Origin: Adineta vaga
Lineage: Eukaryota > Rotifera
Direction of reading: 5' to 3'
NCBI GenBank assembly: GCA_021613535.1
Contig: CP075493.1
Coordinates: 18,082,848-18,146,847, forward strand
DNA length: 64,000 nt
The position numbers and the translations under genes are program-made. This document shows, one piece after another, positions 47,801-62,800 of the stretch. The first letter of the stretch is position 1. Each line of letters opens with the position of its first letter. The notes under the pieces are model-generated. The model was not told the origin of the DNA. It ran no database searches and saw only the letters and a program-made list of their open reading frames with translations.

Positions 47801-50800
47801 TATATCTCGATAGAATGGGTGAGGGTGTGGGTGGATGTATGAGGGCATATCACAATGGGTGAGGGTGCTTTCGAAAACGTGTTGCCTTTGATGAAAAAAT
47901 TTCATTTGATTGCTACATTTGACTGATGTGCGCCGGAGGTGTGCGCTGTGCGCCGTGCGCCGTGTGTTTTCCTATAGAGCAATGTTAGCCGATGACCTGT
48001 AGCGCACATTGATATTTTCTCTTGTATTGATAAAAAACCTTCGAAATGATCTCGATTTCTCATCAATACACACTTGTTCTCTATCTTATCATCTTGCCAG
48101 AGAGAGAATACATATCTCTTCTCTCTTTGCTGCCTCATTCTCCTTGTCCTTGTGCTCCGCTGGCCCTTCGGGCCATGCTTCGCTTCTTTTTCTTTGAAAT
48201 TTTCTGGATTTCTCATCAAAATGCTTGATATCATTCATGTCTTTGTTAGATGATATCTTTCTTTGAACATTCACTCTCTGTAATTGTTGATATATCACAC
48301 ACTTCAACAAAGATGTCTCCTCAACAAGTCTTTTGAGCTATATCTCGATAGAATGGGTGAGGTGTGGGTGGATGTATGAGGGCATATCACAATGGGGTGA
48401 GGGTGCTTCGAAAACCGTGTTGCCTTTGATGAAAATTTCATTTGATGCACATTTCGACTGATGTGCGCCGGAGGTGGTGCGCTGTGCGCCGTGCGCCGTG
48501 TTTTCCTATAGAGCAATGTTAGCCGATGACCTGTAGCGCACATTGATATTTTCTCTTGTATTGATAAAAAACCTTCGAAATGATCTCGATTTCTCATCAA
48601 TACACACTTGTTCTCTATCTTATCATCTTGCCAGAGAGAGAATACATATCTCTTCTCTCTTTGCTGCCTCATTCTCCTTGTCCTTGTGCTCAGCTGGCCC
48701 TTCGGGCCATGCTTCGCTTCTTTTCTTTGAAATTTTCTGGATTTCTCATCAAAATGCTTGATATCATTCATGTCTTTGTTAGATGATATCTTTCTTGAAC
48801 ATTCACTCTCTGTAATTGTTTGATATATGCACACACTTCAACAAAGATGTCTCCTCAACAAGTCTTTTGAGCTATATCTCGATAGAATGGGTGAGGTGTG
48901 GGTGGATGTATGAGGGCATATCACAATGGTGAGGTGCTTCGAAAACGTGTTGCCTTTGATGAAAAATTTCATTTGATGCTACATTTGACTGATGTGCGCC
49001 GGAGGTGTGCGCTGTGCGCCGTGCGCCGTGTGTTTTCCTATAGAGCAATGTTAGCCGATGACCTGTAGCGCACATTGATATTTTCTCTTGTATTGATAAA
49101 AACCTTCGAAATGATCTCGATTTCTCATCAATACACACTTTGTCTCTATCTTATCATCTTGCCAGAGAGAAATACATATCTCTTCTCTCTTGCTGCTTCA
49201 TTCTCCTTGTCCTTGTGCTCAGCTGGCCTTCGGGGCATGCTTCGCTTCTTTTCTTTGAAATTTTCTGGATTTCTCATCAAAAATGCTTTGTATATTCATG
49301 TCTTTGTTAGATGATATCTTTCTTGAACATTCACTCTCTGTAATTGTTGATATATGCACACACTTCAACAAAGATGTCTCCTCAACAAGTCTTTTGAGCT
49401 ATATCTCGATAGAATGGGTGAGGGTGTGGGTGGATGTATGAGGGCATATCACAATGGGTGAGGGTGCTTCGAAAACGTGTTGCCTTTGATGAAAAATTTC
49501 ATTTGATGCTACATTTGACTGATGTGCGCCGGAGTGTGCGCTGTGCGCCGTGCGCCGTGTGTTTTCCTATAGAGCAATGTTAGCCGATGACCTGTAGCGC
49601 ACATTGATATTTTCTCTGTATTGATAAAAAAACCTTCGAAATGATCTCGATTTCTCATCAATACATCACTTGTTCTCTATCTTATCATCTTGCCAGAGAA
49701 GAGAATACATATCTCTTCTCTCTTTGCTTGCTCATTCTCCTTGTCCTTGTGCTCAGCTGGCCCTTCGGCCATGCTTCGCTTCTTTTTCTTTTGAAAATTT
49801 TCTGGATTTCTCATCAAAATGCTTGATATCATTCATGTCTTTGTTAGATGATATCTTTCTTGAACATTCACTCTCTGTAATTGTTGATATATGCACACAC
49901 TTCAACAAAGATGTCTCCTCAACAAGTCTTTTGAGCTATATCTCGATAGAATGGGTGAGGGTGTGGGTGGATGTATGAGGGCATATCACAATGGGTGAGG
50001 GTGCTTCGAAAACGTGTTGCCTTTGATGAAAATTTCATTTGATGCTACATTTGACTGATGTGCGCCGGAGGTGTGCGCTGTGCGCCGTGCGCCGTGTGTT
50101 TTCCTATAGAGCAATGTTAGCCGATGACCTGTAGCGCACATTGATATTTTCTCTTGTATTGATAAAAAACCTTCGAAATGATCTCGATTTCTCATCAATA
50201 CACACTTGTTCTCTATCTTATCATCTTGCCAGAGAGAGAATACATATCTCTTCTCTCTTTGCTGCTCATTCTCCTTGTCCTTGTGCTCAGCTGGCCTTCG
50301 GGCATGCTTCGCTTCTTTTTCTTTGAAATTTTCTGGATTTCTCATCAAAATGCTTGATATCATTCATGTCTTTGTAGATGATATTTTCTTGAACATTCAC
50401 TCTCTGTAATTGTTGATATATGCACACACTTCAACAAAGATGTCTCCTCAACAAGTCTTTTGAGCTATATCTCGATAGAATGGGTGAGGGTGTGGGTGGA
50501 TGTATGAGGGCATATCACAATGGGTGAGGGTGCTTCGAAAACGTGTTGCCTTTGATGAAAAATTTCATTTGATGCTACATTTGACTGATGTGCGCGGAGG
50601 TGTGCGCTGTGCGCCGTGCGCCGTGTGTTTTCCTATAGAGCAATGTTAGCCGATGACCTGTAGCGCACATTGATATTTTCTCTTGTATTGATAAAACCTT
50701 CGAAATGATCTCGATTTCTCATCAATACACACTTGTTCTCTATCTTATCATCTTGCCAGAGAGAGAATACATATCTCTTCTCTCTTTGCTGCCTCATTCT

Positions 50801-53800
50801 CCTTGTCCTTGTGCTCAGCTGGCCCTTCGGGCCATGCTTCGCTTCTTTTCTTTGAAATTTTCTGGATTTCTCATCAAAATGCTTGATATCATTCATGTCT
50901 TTGTTAGATGATATCTTTCTTGAACATTCACTCTCTGTAATTGTTGATATATGCACACACTTCAACAAAGATGTCTCCTCAACAAGTCTTTTGAGCTATA
51001 TCTCGATAGAATGGGTGAGGGTGTGGGTGGATGTATGAGGGCATATCACAATGGGTGAGGGTGCTTCGAAAACGTGTTGCCTTTGATGAAAAATTTCATT
51101 TGATGCTACATTTGACTGATGTGCGCCGGAGGTGTGCGCTGTGCGCTGTGCGCCGTGTGTTTTCCTATAGAGCAATGTTAGCCGATGACCTGTAGCGCAC
51201 ATTGATATTTTCTCTTGTATTGATAAAAAACCTTCGAAATGATCTCGATTTCTCATCAATACACACTTGTTCTCTATCTTATCATCTTGCCAGAGAGAGA
51301 ATACATATCTCTTCTCTCTTTGCTGCCTCATTCTCCTTGTCCTTGTGCTCAGCTGGCCCTTCGGGCCATGCTTCGCTTTTTTCTTTGAAATTTTCTGGAT
51401 TTCTCATCAAAATGCTTGATATCATTCATGTCTTTGTTAGATGATATCTTTCTTGAACATTCACTCTCTGTAATTGTTGATATATGCACACACTTCAACA
51501 AAGATGTCTCCTCAACAAGTCTTTTGAGCTATATCTCGATAGAATGGGTGAGGGTGTGGGTGGGATGTATGAGGGCATATCACAATGGGTGAGGGTGCTT
51601 CGAAAACGTGTTGCCTTTGATGAAAAATTTCATTTGATGCTACATTTGACTGATGTGCGCCGGAGGTGTGCGCTGTGCGCCGTGCGCCGTGTGTTTTCCT
51701 ATAGAGCAATGTTAGCCGATGACCTGTAGCGCACATTGATATTTTTCTTGTATTGATAAAAAACCTTCGAAATGATCTCGATTTCTTCATCAATACACAC
51801 TTGTTCTCTATCTTATCATCTTGCAGAGAGAGAATACATATCTCTTCTCTCTTTGCTGCCTCATTCTCCTTGTCCTTGTGCTCAGCTGGCCCTTCGGGCC
51901 ATGCTTCGCTTCTTTTTCTTTGAAATTTTCTGGATTTCTCATCAAAATGCTTGATATCATTCATGTCTTTGTTAGATGATATCTTTCTTGAACATTCACT
52001 CTCTGTAATTGTTGATATATGCACACACTTCAACAAAGATGTCTCCTCAACAAGTCTTTGAGCTATATCTCGATAGAATGGGTGAGGGTGTGGTGGATGT
52101 ATGAGGCATATCACAATGGGTGAGGGTGCTTCGAAAACGTGTTGCCTTTGATGAAAAATTTCATTTGATGCTACATTTGACTGATGTGCGCCGGAGGTGT
52201 GCGCTGTGCGCCGTGCGCCGTGTGTTTTCCTATAGAGCAATGTTGAGCCGATGACCTGTAGCGCACATTGATATTTTCTCTTGTATTGATAAAAACCTTC
52301 GAAATGATCTCGATTTCTCATCAATACACACTTGTTCTCTATCTTATCATACTTGCCAGAGAATCAGAGAAAACATATCTCTTCTCTCTTTGCTGCCTCA
52401 TTCTCCCTTGTCCTTGTGCTCAGCTGGCCCTTCGGCCATGCTTCGCTTCTTTTTGCTTTGAAATTTTCTGGATTTCTCATCAAAATGCTTGATATCATTC
52501 ATGTTCTTTGTTAGATGATATCTTTCTTGAACATTCACTCTCTGTAATTGTTGATATATGCACACACTTCAACAAAGATGTCTCTCTCAACAAGTCTTTT
52601 GAGCTATATCTCGATAGAATGGGTGAGGGTGTGGGTGGATGTATGAGGGCATATCACAATGGGTGAGGGTGCTTCGAAACGTGTTGCCTTTGATGAAAAA
52701 TTTCATTTGATGCTACATTTGACTGATGTGCGCCGGAGTGTGCGCTGTGCGCCGTGCGCGTGTGTTTTCCTATAGAGCAATGTTTAGCCGATGACTTAGC
52801 GCACATTGATATTTTCTCTTGTATTGATAAAAACCTTCGAAATGATCTCGATTTCTCATCAATACAGTCACTTGTTCTCTATCTTATCATCTTGCAGAGA
52901 GAGATACATATCTCTTCTCTCTTTGCTGCCTCATTCTCCTTGTCCTTGTGCTCAGCTGGCCCTTTCGGGCCATGCTTCAGCTTCTTTTCTTTGAATTTTC
53001 TGGATTTCTCATCAAAATGCTTGATATCATTCATGTCTTTGTTAGATGATATCTTTCTTGAACATTCACTCTCTGTAATTGTTGATATATGCACACACTT
53101 CAACAAAGATGTCTCCTCAACAAGTCTTTTGAGCTATATTCGATAAGAATGGGTGAGGGTGTGGGTGGATGTATGAGGGCATATCACAATGGGTGAGGGT
53201 GCTTCGAAAACGTGTTGCCTTTGATGAAAAATTTCATTTATGCTACATTTGACTGATGTGCGCCGGAGGTGTGCGCTGTGCGCCGTGCGCCGTGTGTTTT
53301 CCTATAGAGCAATGTTAGCCGATGACCTGTAGCGCACATTGATATTTTCTCTTGTATTGATAAAAAACCTTCGAAATGATCTCGATTTCTCATCAATACA
53401 CACTTGTTTCTCTATCTTATCATCTTGCCAGAGAGAGATACATATCTCTTCTCTCTTTGCTGCCTCATTCTTCTTGTCCTTGTGCTCAGCTGGCCCTTCG
53501 GGCATGCTTCGCTTCTTTTCTTTGAAATTTTCTGGATTTCTCATCAAAATGCTTGATATCATTCATGTCTTTGTTAGATGATATCTTTCTTGAACATTCA
53601 CTCTCTGTAATTGTTGATATATGCACACACTTCAACAAAGATGTCTCCTCAACAAGTCTTTTGAGCTATATCTCGATAGAATGGGTGAGGTGTGGGTGGG
53701 ATGTATGAGGGCATATCACAATGGGTGAGGTGCTTCGAAAACGTGTTGCCTTTGATGAAAAATTTCATTTGATGCTACATTTGACTGATGTGCGCCGGAG

Positions 53801-56800
53801 GTGTGCGCTGTGCGCCGTGCGCCGTGTGTTTTCCTATAGAGCAATGTTAGCCGATGACCTGTAGCGCACATTGATATTTTCTCTTGTATTGATAAAAAAC
53901 CTTCGAAATGATCTCGATTTCTCATCAATACACACTTGTTCTCTATCTTATCATCTTGCCAAGAGAGAAATACATATCTTCTCTCTTTGCTGCCTCATTC
54001 TCCTTGTCCTTGTGCTCAGCTGGCCCTTCGGGCCATGCTTCGCTTCTTTTTCTTTGAAATTTTCTGGATTTCTCATCAAAATGCTTGATATCATTCATGT
54101 CTTTGTTAGATGATATCTTTCTCTTGAACATTCACTCTCTGTAATTGTTGATATATGCACACACTTCAACAAAGATGTCTCCTCAACAAGTCTTTTGAGC
54201 TATATCTCGATAGAATGGGTGAGGGTGTGGGTGGATGTATGAGGGCATATCACAATGGGTGAGGGTGCTTCGAAAACGTGTTGCCTTTGATGAAAAATTT
54301 CATTTGATGCTACATTTGACTGATGTGCGCCGGAGGTGTGCGCTGTGCGCCCGTGCGCCGTGTGTTTTCCTATAGAGCAATGTTAGCCGATGACCTGTAG
54401 CGCACATTGATATTTTCTCTTGTATTGATAAAAAACCTTCGAAATGATCTCGATTTCTCATCAATACACACTTGTTCTCTATCTTATCATCTTGCCAGAG
54501 AGAGAATACATATCTCTTCTCTCTTTGCTGCCTCATTCTCCTTGTCCTTGTGCTCAGCTGGCCGCTTCGGGCCATGCTTCGCTTCTTTTTCTTTGAAATT
54601 TTCTGGATTTCTCATCAAAATGCTTGATATCATTCATGTCTTTGTTAGATGATATCTTTCTGAACATTCACTCTCTGTAATTGTTGATATATGCACACAC
54701 TTCAACAAAGATGTCTCCTCAACAAGTCTTTTGAGCTATATCTCGATAGAATGGGTGAGGGTGTGGGTGGATGTATAGAGGGCATATCACAATGGGTGAG
54801 GGTGCTTCGAAAACGTGTTGCCTTTGATGAAAAATTTCATTTGATGCTACATTTGACTGATGTGCGCCGAGGTGTGCGCTGTGCGCCGTGCGCCGTGTGT
54901 TTTCCTATAGAGCAATGTTAGCCGATGACCTGTAGCGCACATTGATATTTTTCTCTTGTATTGATAAAAAACCTTCGAAATGATCTCGATTTCTCATCAA
55001 TACACACTTGTTCTCTATCTTATCATCTTGCCAGAGAGAGAATACATATCTCTTCTCTCTTTGCTGCCTCATTCTCCTTGTCCTTGTGCTCAGCTGGCCC
55101 TTCGGGCCATGCTTCGCTTCTTTTTCTTTGAAATTTTCTGGATTTCTCATCAAAATGCTTGATATCATTCATGTCTTTGTTAGATGATATCTTTCTTGAA
55201 CATTCACTCTCTGTAATTGTTGATATATGCACACACACTTCAACAAAGATGTCTCCTCAACAAGTCTTTTGAGCTATATCTCGATAGAATGGGTGAGGGT
55301 GTGGGTGGATGTATGAGGCATATCACAATGGGTGAGGGTGCTTCGAAAACGTGTTGCCTTTGATGAAAAATTTCATTTGATGCTACATTTGACTGATGTG
55401 CGCCGGAGGTGTGCGCTGTGCGCCGTGCGCCGTGTGTTTTCCTATAGAGCAATGTTAGCCGATGACCTGTAGCGCACATTGATATTTTCTCTTGTATTGA
55501 TAAAAAACCTTCGAAATGATCTCGATTTCTCATCAATACACACTTGTTCTCTATCTTATCATCTTGCCAGAGAGAGAGAATACATATCTCTTCTCTCTTT
55601 GCTGCCTCATTCTCCTTGTCCTTGTGCTCAGCTGGCCCTTCGGGCCATGCTTCGCTTCTTTTTCTTTGAAATTTTCTGGATTTCTCATCAAAATGCTTGA
55701 TATCATTCATGTCTTTGTTAGATGATATCTTTCTTGAACATTCACTCTCTGTAATTGTTGATATATGCACACACTTCAACAAAAGATGTCTCCTCAACAA
55801 GTCTTTTGAGCTATATCTCGATAGAATGGGTGAGGGTGTGGGGTGGATGTATGAGGGCATATCACAATGGGTGAGGGTGCTTCGAAAACGTGTTGCCTTT
55901 GATGAAAAAATTTCATTTGATGCTACATTTGACTGATGTGCGCCGGAGGTGTGCGCTGTGCGCCGTGCGCCGTGTGTTTTCCTATAGAGCAATGTTAGCC
56001 GATGACCTGTAGCGCACATTGATATTTTTCTCTTGTATTGATAAAAAAACCTTCGAAATGATCTCGATTTCTCATCAATACACACTTGTTCTCTATCTTA
56101 TCATCTTGCCAGAGAGAGAATACATATCTCTTCTCTCTTTGCTGCCTCATTCTCCTTGTCCTTGTGCTCAGCTGGCCCTTCGGCCATGCTTCGCTTCTTT
56201 TTCTTTGAAATTTTCTGGATTTCTCATCAAAATGCTTGATATCATTCATGTCTTTGTTAGATGATATCTTTCTTGAACATTCACTCTCTGTAATTGTTGA
56301 TATATGCACACACATTCAAACAAAGATGTCTCCTCAACAAGTCTTTTGAGCTATATCTCGATAGAATGGGTGAGGGTGTGGGTGGATGTATGAGGGCATA
56401 TCACAATGGGTGAGGGTGCTTCGAAAACGTGTTGCCTTTGATGAAAAATTTCATTTGATGCTACATTTGACTGATGTGCGCCGGAGGTGTGCGCTGTGCG
56501 CCGTGCGCCGTGTGTTTTCCTATAGAGCAATGTTAGCCGATGACCTGTAGCGCACATTGATATTTTCTCTTGTATTGATAAAAACCTTCGAAATGATCTC
56601 GATTTCTCATCAATACACACTTGTTTCTCTATCTTATCATCTTGCCAGAGAGAGAATACATATCTCTTCTCTCTTTGCTGCCTCATTCTCCTTTCCTTGT
56701 GCTCAGCTGGCCCTTCGGGCCATGCTTCGCTTCTTTTCTTTGAAATTTTCTGGATTTCTCATCAAAATGCTTGATATCATTCATGTCTTTGTTAGATGAT

Positions 56801-59800
56801 ATCTTTCTTGAACATTCACTCTCTGTAATTGTTGATATATGCACACACTTCAACAAAGATGTCTCCTCAACAAGTCTTTTGAGCTATATCTCGATAGAAT
56901 GGGTGAGGGTGTGGGTGGATGTATGAGGGCATATCACAATGGGTGAGGGTGCTTCGAAAACGTGTTGCCTTTGATGAAAAATTTCATTTGATGCTACATT
57001 TGACTGATGTGCGCCGGAGGTGTGCGCTGTGCGCCGTGCGCCGTGTGTTTTCCTATAGAGCAATGTTAGCCGATGACCTGTAGCGCACATTGATATTTTT
57101 CTCTTGTATTGATAAAAAACCTTCGAAATGATCTCGATTTCTCATCAATACACACTTGTTCTCTATCTTATCATCTTGCCAGAGAGAGAATACATATCTC
57201 TTCTCTCTTTGCTGCCTCATTCTCCTTGTCCTTGTGCTCAGCTGGCCCTTCGGGCCATGCTTCGCTTCTTTTTCTTTGAAATTTTCTGGATTTCTCATCA
57301 AAATGCTTGATATCATTCATGTCTTTGTTAGATGATATCTTTCTTGAACATTCACTCTCTGTAATTGTTGATATATGCACACACTTCAACAAAGATGTCT
57401 CCTCAACAAGTCTTTTGAGCTATATCTCGATAGAATGGGTGAGGGTGTGGGTGGATGTATGAGGGCATATCACAATGGGTGAGGGTGCTTCGAAAACGTG
57501 TTGCCTTTGATGAAAAATTTCATTTGATGCTACATTTGACTGATGTGCGCCGGAGGTGTGCGCTGTGCGCCGTGCGCCGTGTGTTTTCCTATAGAGCAAT
57601 GTTAGCCGATGACCTGTAGCGCACATTGATATTTTCTCTGTATTGATAAAAACCTTCGAAATGATCTCGATTTCTCATCAATACACACTTGTTCTCTATC
57701 TTATCATCTTGCCAGAGAGAGAATACATATCTCTTCTCTCTTTGCTGCCTCATTCTCCTTGTCCTTGTGCTCAGCTGGCCCTTCGGGCCATGCTTCGCTT
57801 CTTTTCTTTGAAATTTTCTGGATTTCTCATCAAAATGCTTGATATCATTCATGTCTTTGTTAGATGATATCTTTCTTGAACATTCACTCTCTGTAATTGT
57901 TGATATATGCACACACTTCAACAAAGATGTCTCCTCAACAAGTCTTTTGAGCTATATCTCGATAGAATGGGTGAGGGTGTGGGTGGATGTATGAGGGCAT
58001 ATCACAATGGGTGAGGGTGCTTCGAAAACGTGTTGCCTTTGATGAAAAATTTCATTTGATGCTACATTTGACTGATGTGCGCCGGAGGTGTGCGCTGTGC
58101 GCCGTGCGCCGTGTGTTTTCCTATAGAGCAATGTTAGCCGATGACCTGTAGCGCACATTGATATTTTCTCTTGTATTGATAAAAACCTTCGAAATGATCT
58201 CGATTTCTCATCAATACACACTTGTTCTCTATCTTATCATCTTGCCAGAGAGAGAATACATATCTCTTCTCTCTTTGCTGCCTCATTCTCCTTGTCCTTG
58301 TGCTCAGCTGGCCCTTCGGGCCATGCTTCGCTTCTTTTTCTTTGAAATTTTCTGGATTTCTCATCAAAATGCTTGATATCATTCATGTCTTTGTTAGATG
58401 ATATCTTTCTTGAACATTCACTCTCTGTAATTGTTGATATATGCACACACTTCAACAAAGATGTCTCCTCAACAAGTCTTTTGAGCTATATCTCGATAGA
58501 ATGGGTGAGGGTGTGGGTGGATGTATGAGGGCATATCACAATGGGTGAGGGTGCTTCGAAAACGTGTTGCCTTTGATGAAAATTTCATTTGATGCTACAT
58601 TTGACTGATGTGCGCCGGAGGTGTGCGCTGTGCGCCGTGCGCCGTGTGTTTTCCTATAGAGCAATGTTAGCCGATGACCTGTAGCGCACATTGATATTTT
58701 CTCTTGTATTGATAAAAACCTTCGAAATGATCTCGATTTCTCATCAATACACACTTGTTCTCTATCTTATCATCTTGCAGAGAGAGAATACATATCTCTT
58801 CTCTCTTTGCTGCCTCATTCTCCTTGTCCTTGTGCTCAGCTGGCCCTTCGGGCATGCTTCGCTTCTTTTTCTTTGAAATTTTCTGGATTTCTCATCAAAA
58901 TGCTTGATATCATTCATGCTTTGTTAGATGATATCTTTCTTGAACATTCACTCTCTGTAATTGTTGATATATGCACACACTTCAACAAAGATGTCTCCTC
59001 AACAAGTCTTTTGAGCTATATCTCGATAGAATGGGTGAGGGTGTGGGTGATGTATGAGGGCATATCACAATGGGTGAGGGTGCTTCGAAAACGTGTTGCC
59101 TTTGATGAAAAATTTCATTTGATGCTACATTTGACTGATGTGCGCCGGAGGTGTGCGCTGTGCGCCGTGCGCCGTGTGTTTTCCTATAGAGCAATGTTAG
59201 CCGATGACCTGTAGCGCACATTGATATTTTCTCTTGTATTGATAAAACCTTCGAATGATCTCGATTTCTCATCAATACACACTTGTTCTCTATCTATCAT
59301 CTTGCCAGAGAGAGAATACATATCTCTTCTCTCTTTGCTGCCTCATTCTCCTTGTCCTTGTGCTCAGCTGGCCCTTCGGGCCATGCTTCGCTTCTTTTTC
59401 TTTGAAATTTTCTGGATTTCTCATCAAAATGCTTGATATCATTCATGTCTTTGTTAGATGATATCTTTCTTGAACATTCACTCTCTGTAATTGTTGATAT
59501 ATGCACACACTTCAACAAAGATGTCTCCTCAACAAGTCTTTTGAGCTATATCTCGATAGAATGGGTGAGGGTGTGGGTGGATGTATGAGGGCATATCACA
59601 ATGGGTGAGGGTGCTTCGAAAACGTGTTGCCTTTGATGAAAAAATTTCATTTGATGCTACATTTGACTGATGTGCGCCGGAGGTGTGCGCTGTGCGCCGT
59701 GCGCCGTGTGTTTTCCTATAGAGCAATGTTAGCCGATGACCTGTAGCGCACATTGATATTTTCTCTTGTATTGATAAAAAAACCTTCGAAATGATCTCTC

Positions 59801-62800
59801 GATTTCTCATCAATACACACTTGTTCTCTATCTTATCATCTTGCCAGAGAGAGAATACATATCTCTTCTCTCTTTGCTGCCTCATTCTCCTTGTCCTTGT
59901 GCTCAGCTGGCCCTTCGGGCCATGCTTCGCTTCTTTTTCTTTGAAATTTTCTGGATTTCTCATCAAAATGCTTGATATCATTCATGTCTTTGTTAGATGA
60001 TATCTTTCTTGAACATTCACTCTCTGTAATTGTTGATATATGCACACACTTCAACAAAGATGTCTCCTCAACAAGTCTTTTGAGCTATATCTCGATAGAA
60101 TGGGTGAGGGTGTGGGTGGATGTATGAGGGCATATCACAATGGGTGAGGGTGCTTCGAAAACGTGTTGCCTTTGATGAAAAATTTCATTTGATGCTACAT
60201 TTGACTGATGTGCGCCGGAGGTGTGCGCTGTGCGCCGTGCGCCGTGTGTTTTCCTATAGAGCAATGTTAGCCGATGACCTGTAGCGCACATTGATATTTT
60301 CTCTTGTATTGATAAAAAACCTTCGAAATGATCTCGATTTCTCATCAATACACACTTGTTCTCTATCTTATCATCTTGCCAGAGAGAGAATACATATCTC
60401 TTCTCTCTTTGCTGCCTCATTCTCCTTGTCCTTGTGCTCAGCTGGCCCTTCGGGCCATGCTTCGCTTCTTTTTCTTTGAAATTTTCTGGATTTCTCATCA
60501 AAATGCTTGATATCATTCATGTCTTTGTTAGATGATATCTTTCTTGAACATTCACTCTCTGTAATTGTTGATATATTGCACACACTTCAACAAAGATGTC
60601 TCCTCAACAAGTCTTTTGAGGCTATATCTCGATAGAATGGGTGAGGGTGTGGGTGGATGTATGAGGGCATATCACAATGGGTGAGGGGATGCTTCGAAAA
60701 CGTGTTGCCTTTGATGAAAAATTTCATTTGATGCTACATTTGACTGATGTGCGCCGGAGGTGTGCGCTGTGCGCCGTGCGCCGTGTGTTTTCCTATAGAG
60801 CAACTGTTAGCCGATGACCTGTAGCGCACATTGATATTTTCTCTTGTATTGATAAAAAACTTCGAAATGATCTCGATTTCTCATCAATACACACTGTTCT
60901 CTATCTTATCATCTTGCTAGAGAGAGAAACATATCTCTTCTTCTTTGCTGCTCATTCTCCTTGTCTTGTGCTCAGCTGGCCCTTCGGGCCATGCTTCGCT
61001 TCTTTTCTTTGAAATTTTCTGGATTTCTCATCAAAATGCTTGATATCATTCATGTCTTTGTTGTAGATGATATTCTTTCTTGAACATTCACTCTCTGTAA
61101 TTGTTGATATATGCACACACTTCAATACAAAGATGTCTCTCAACAGTCTTTTGAGCTATATCTCGATAAGAATGGGTGAGGGTGTGGGGTGATGTATGAG
61201 GGCATATCACAATGGGTGAGGGTGCTTCGAAAAAACGTGTTGCCTTTGATGAAAGAAGTTTCATTTGATGCTACATTTGACTGATGTGCGCCGGAGGTGT
61301 GCGCTGTGCGCCGTGCGCCGTGTGTTTTCCTATAGAGCAATGTTAGCCGATACCTGTAGCGCACATTGATATTTTCTCTTGTATTGATTAAAAACACCTT
61401 CGAAATGATCTCGATTTCTCATCAATACACACTTGTTCTCTATCTTATCATCTTGCCAGAGAGAGAGATACATATCTCTTCTCTCTTTGCTGCTCATTCT
61501 CCTTGTCCTTCGTGCTCAGCTGGCCTTCGGGCCATGCTTCGCTTCTTTTCTTTGAAATTTTCTGGATTTCTCATCAAAAATGCTTGATAATCATTCATGT
61601 CTTAGTTAGATGATATCTTTCTTGAACATTCACTCTCTGTAATTGTTGATATATGCACACACTTCAACAAAGATGTCTCCTCAACAAGTCTTTTGAGCTA
61701 TATCTCGATAGAATGGGTGAGGGTGTGGGTGGATAATATGAGGGCATATCACAATGGGTGAGGGTGCTTCGAAAACGTGTTGCCTTTGATGAAAATTTCA
61801 TTTGATGCTACATTTGACTGATGTGCGCCGGAGGTGTGCGCTGTGCGCCGTGCGCCGTGTGTTTCCTATAGAGCAATGTTAGCCGATGACCTGTAGCGCA
61901 CATTGATATTTTCTCTTGTATTGATAAAAACCTTCGAAATGATCTCGATTTCTCATCAATACACACTTGTTCTCTATCTTATCATCTTGCCAGAGAGATA
62001 CATATCTCTTCTCTCTTTGCTGCCTCATTCTCCTTGTCCTTGTGCTCAGCTGGCCCTTCGGGCCGTGCTTCCGCTTTCTTTTCTTTGAAATTTTCTGGAT
62101 TTCTCATCAAAATGCTTGATATCATTCATGTCTTTGTTAGATGATATCTTTCTTGAACATTCACTCTCTGTAATTGTTGATATATGCACACACTTCAACA
62201 AGATGTCTCCTCAACAAGTCTTTTGAGCTATATCTCGATAGAATGGGTGAGGGTGTGGGTGGATGTATGAGGGCATATCACAATGGGTGAATGCTTCGAA
62301 AACGTGTTGCCTTTGATGAAAAATTTCATTTGATGCTACATTTGACTGATGTGCGCCGGAGGTGTGCGCTGTGCGCCGTGCGCCGTGTGTTTTCCTATAG
62401 AGCAATGTTAGCCGATGACCTGTAGCGCACATTGATATTTTCTCTTGTATTGATAAAACCTTCGAAATGATCTCGATTTCTCATCAATACACACTTGTTC
62501 TCTATCTTATCATCTTGCCAGAGAGAATACATATCTCTTCTCTCTTTGCTGCCTCATTCTCCTTGCTTGTGCTCAGCTGGCCCTTCGGGCCATGCTTCAC
62601 TTCTTTTCTTTGAAATTTTCTGGATTTCTCATCAAAATGCTTGATATCATTCATGTCTTTGTTAGATGATATCTTTCTTGAACATTCACTCTCTGTAATT
62701 GTTGATATATGCACACACTTCAACAAAGATGTCTCCTCAACAAGTCTTTTGAGCTATATCTCGATAGAATGGGTGAGGGTGTGGGTGGATGTATGAGGGC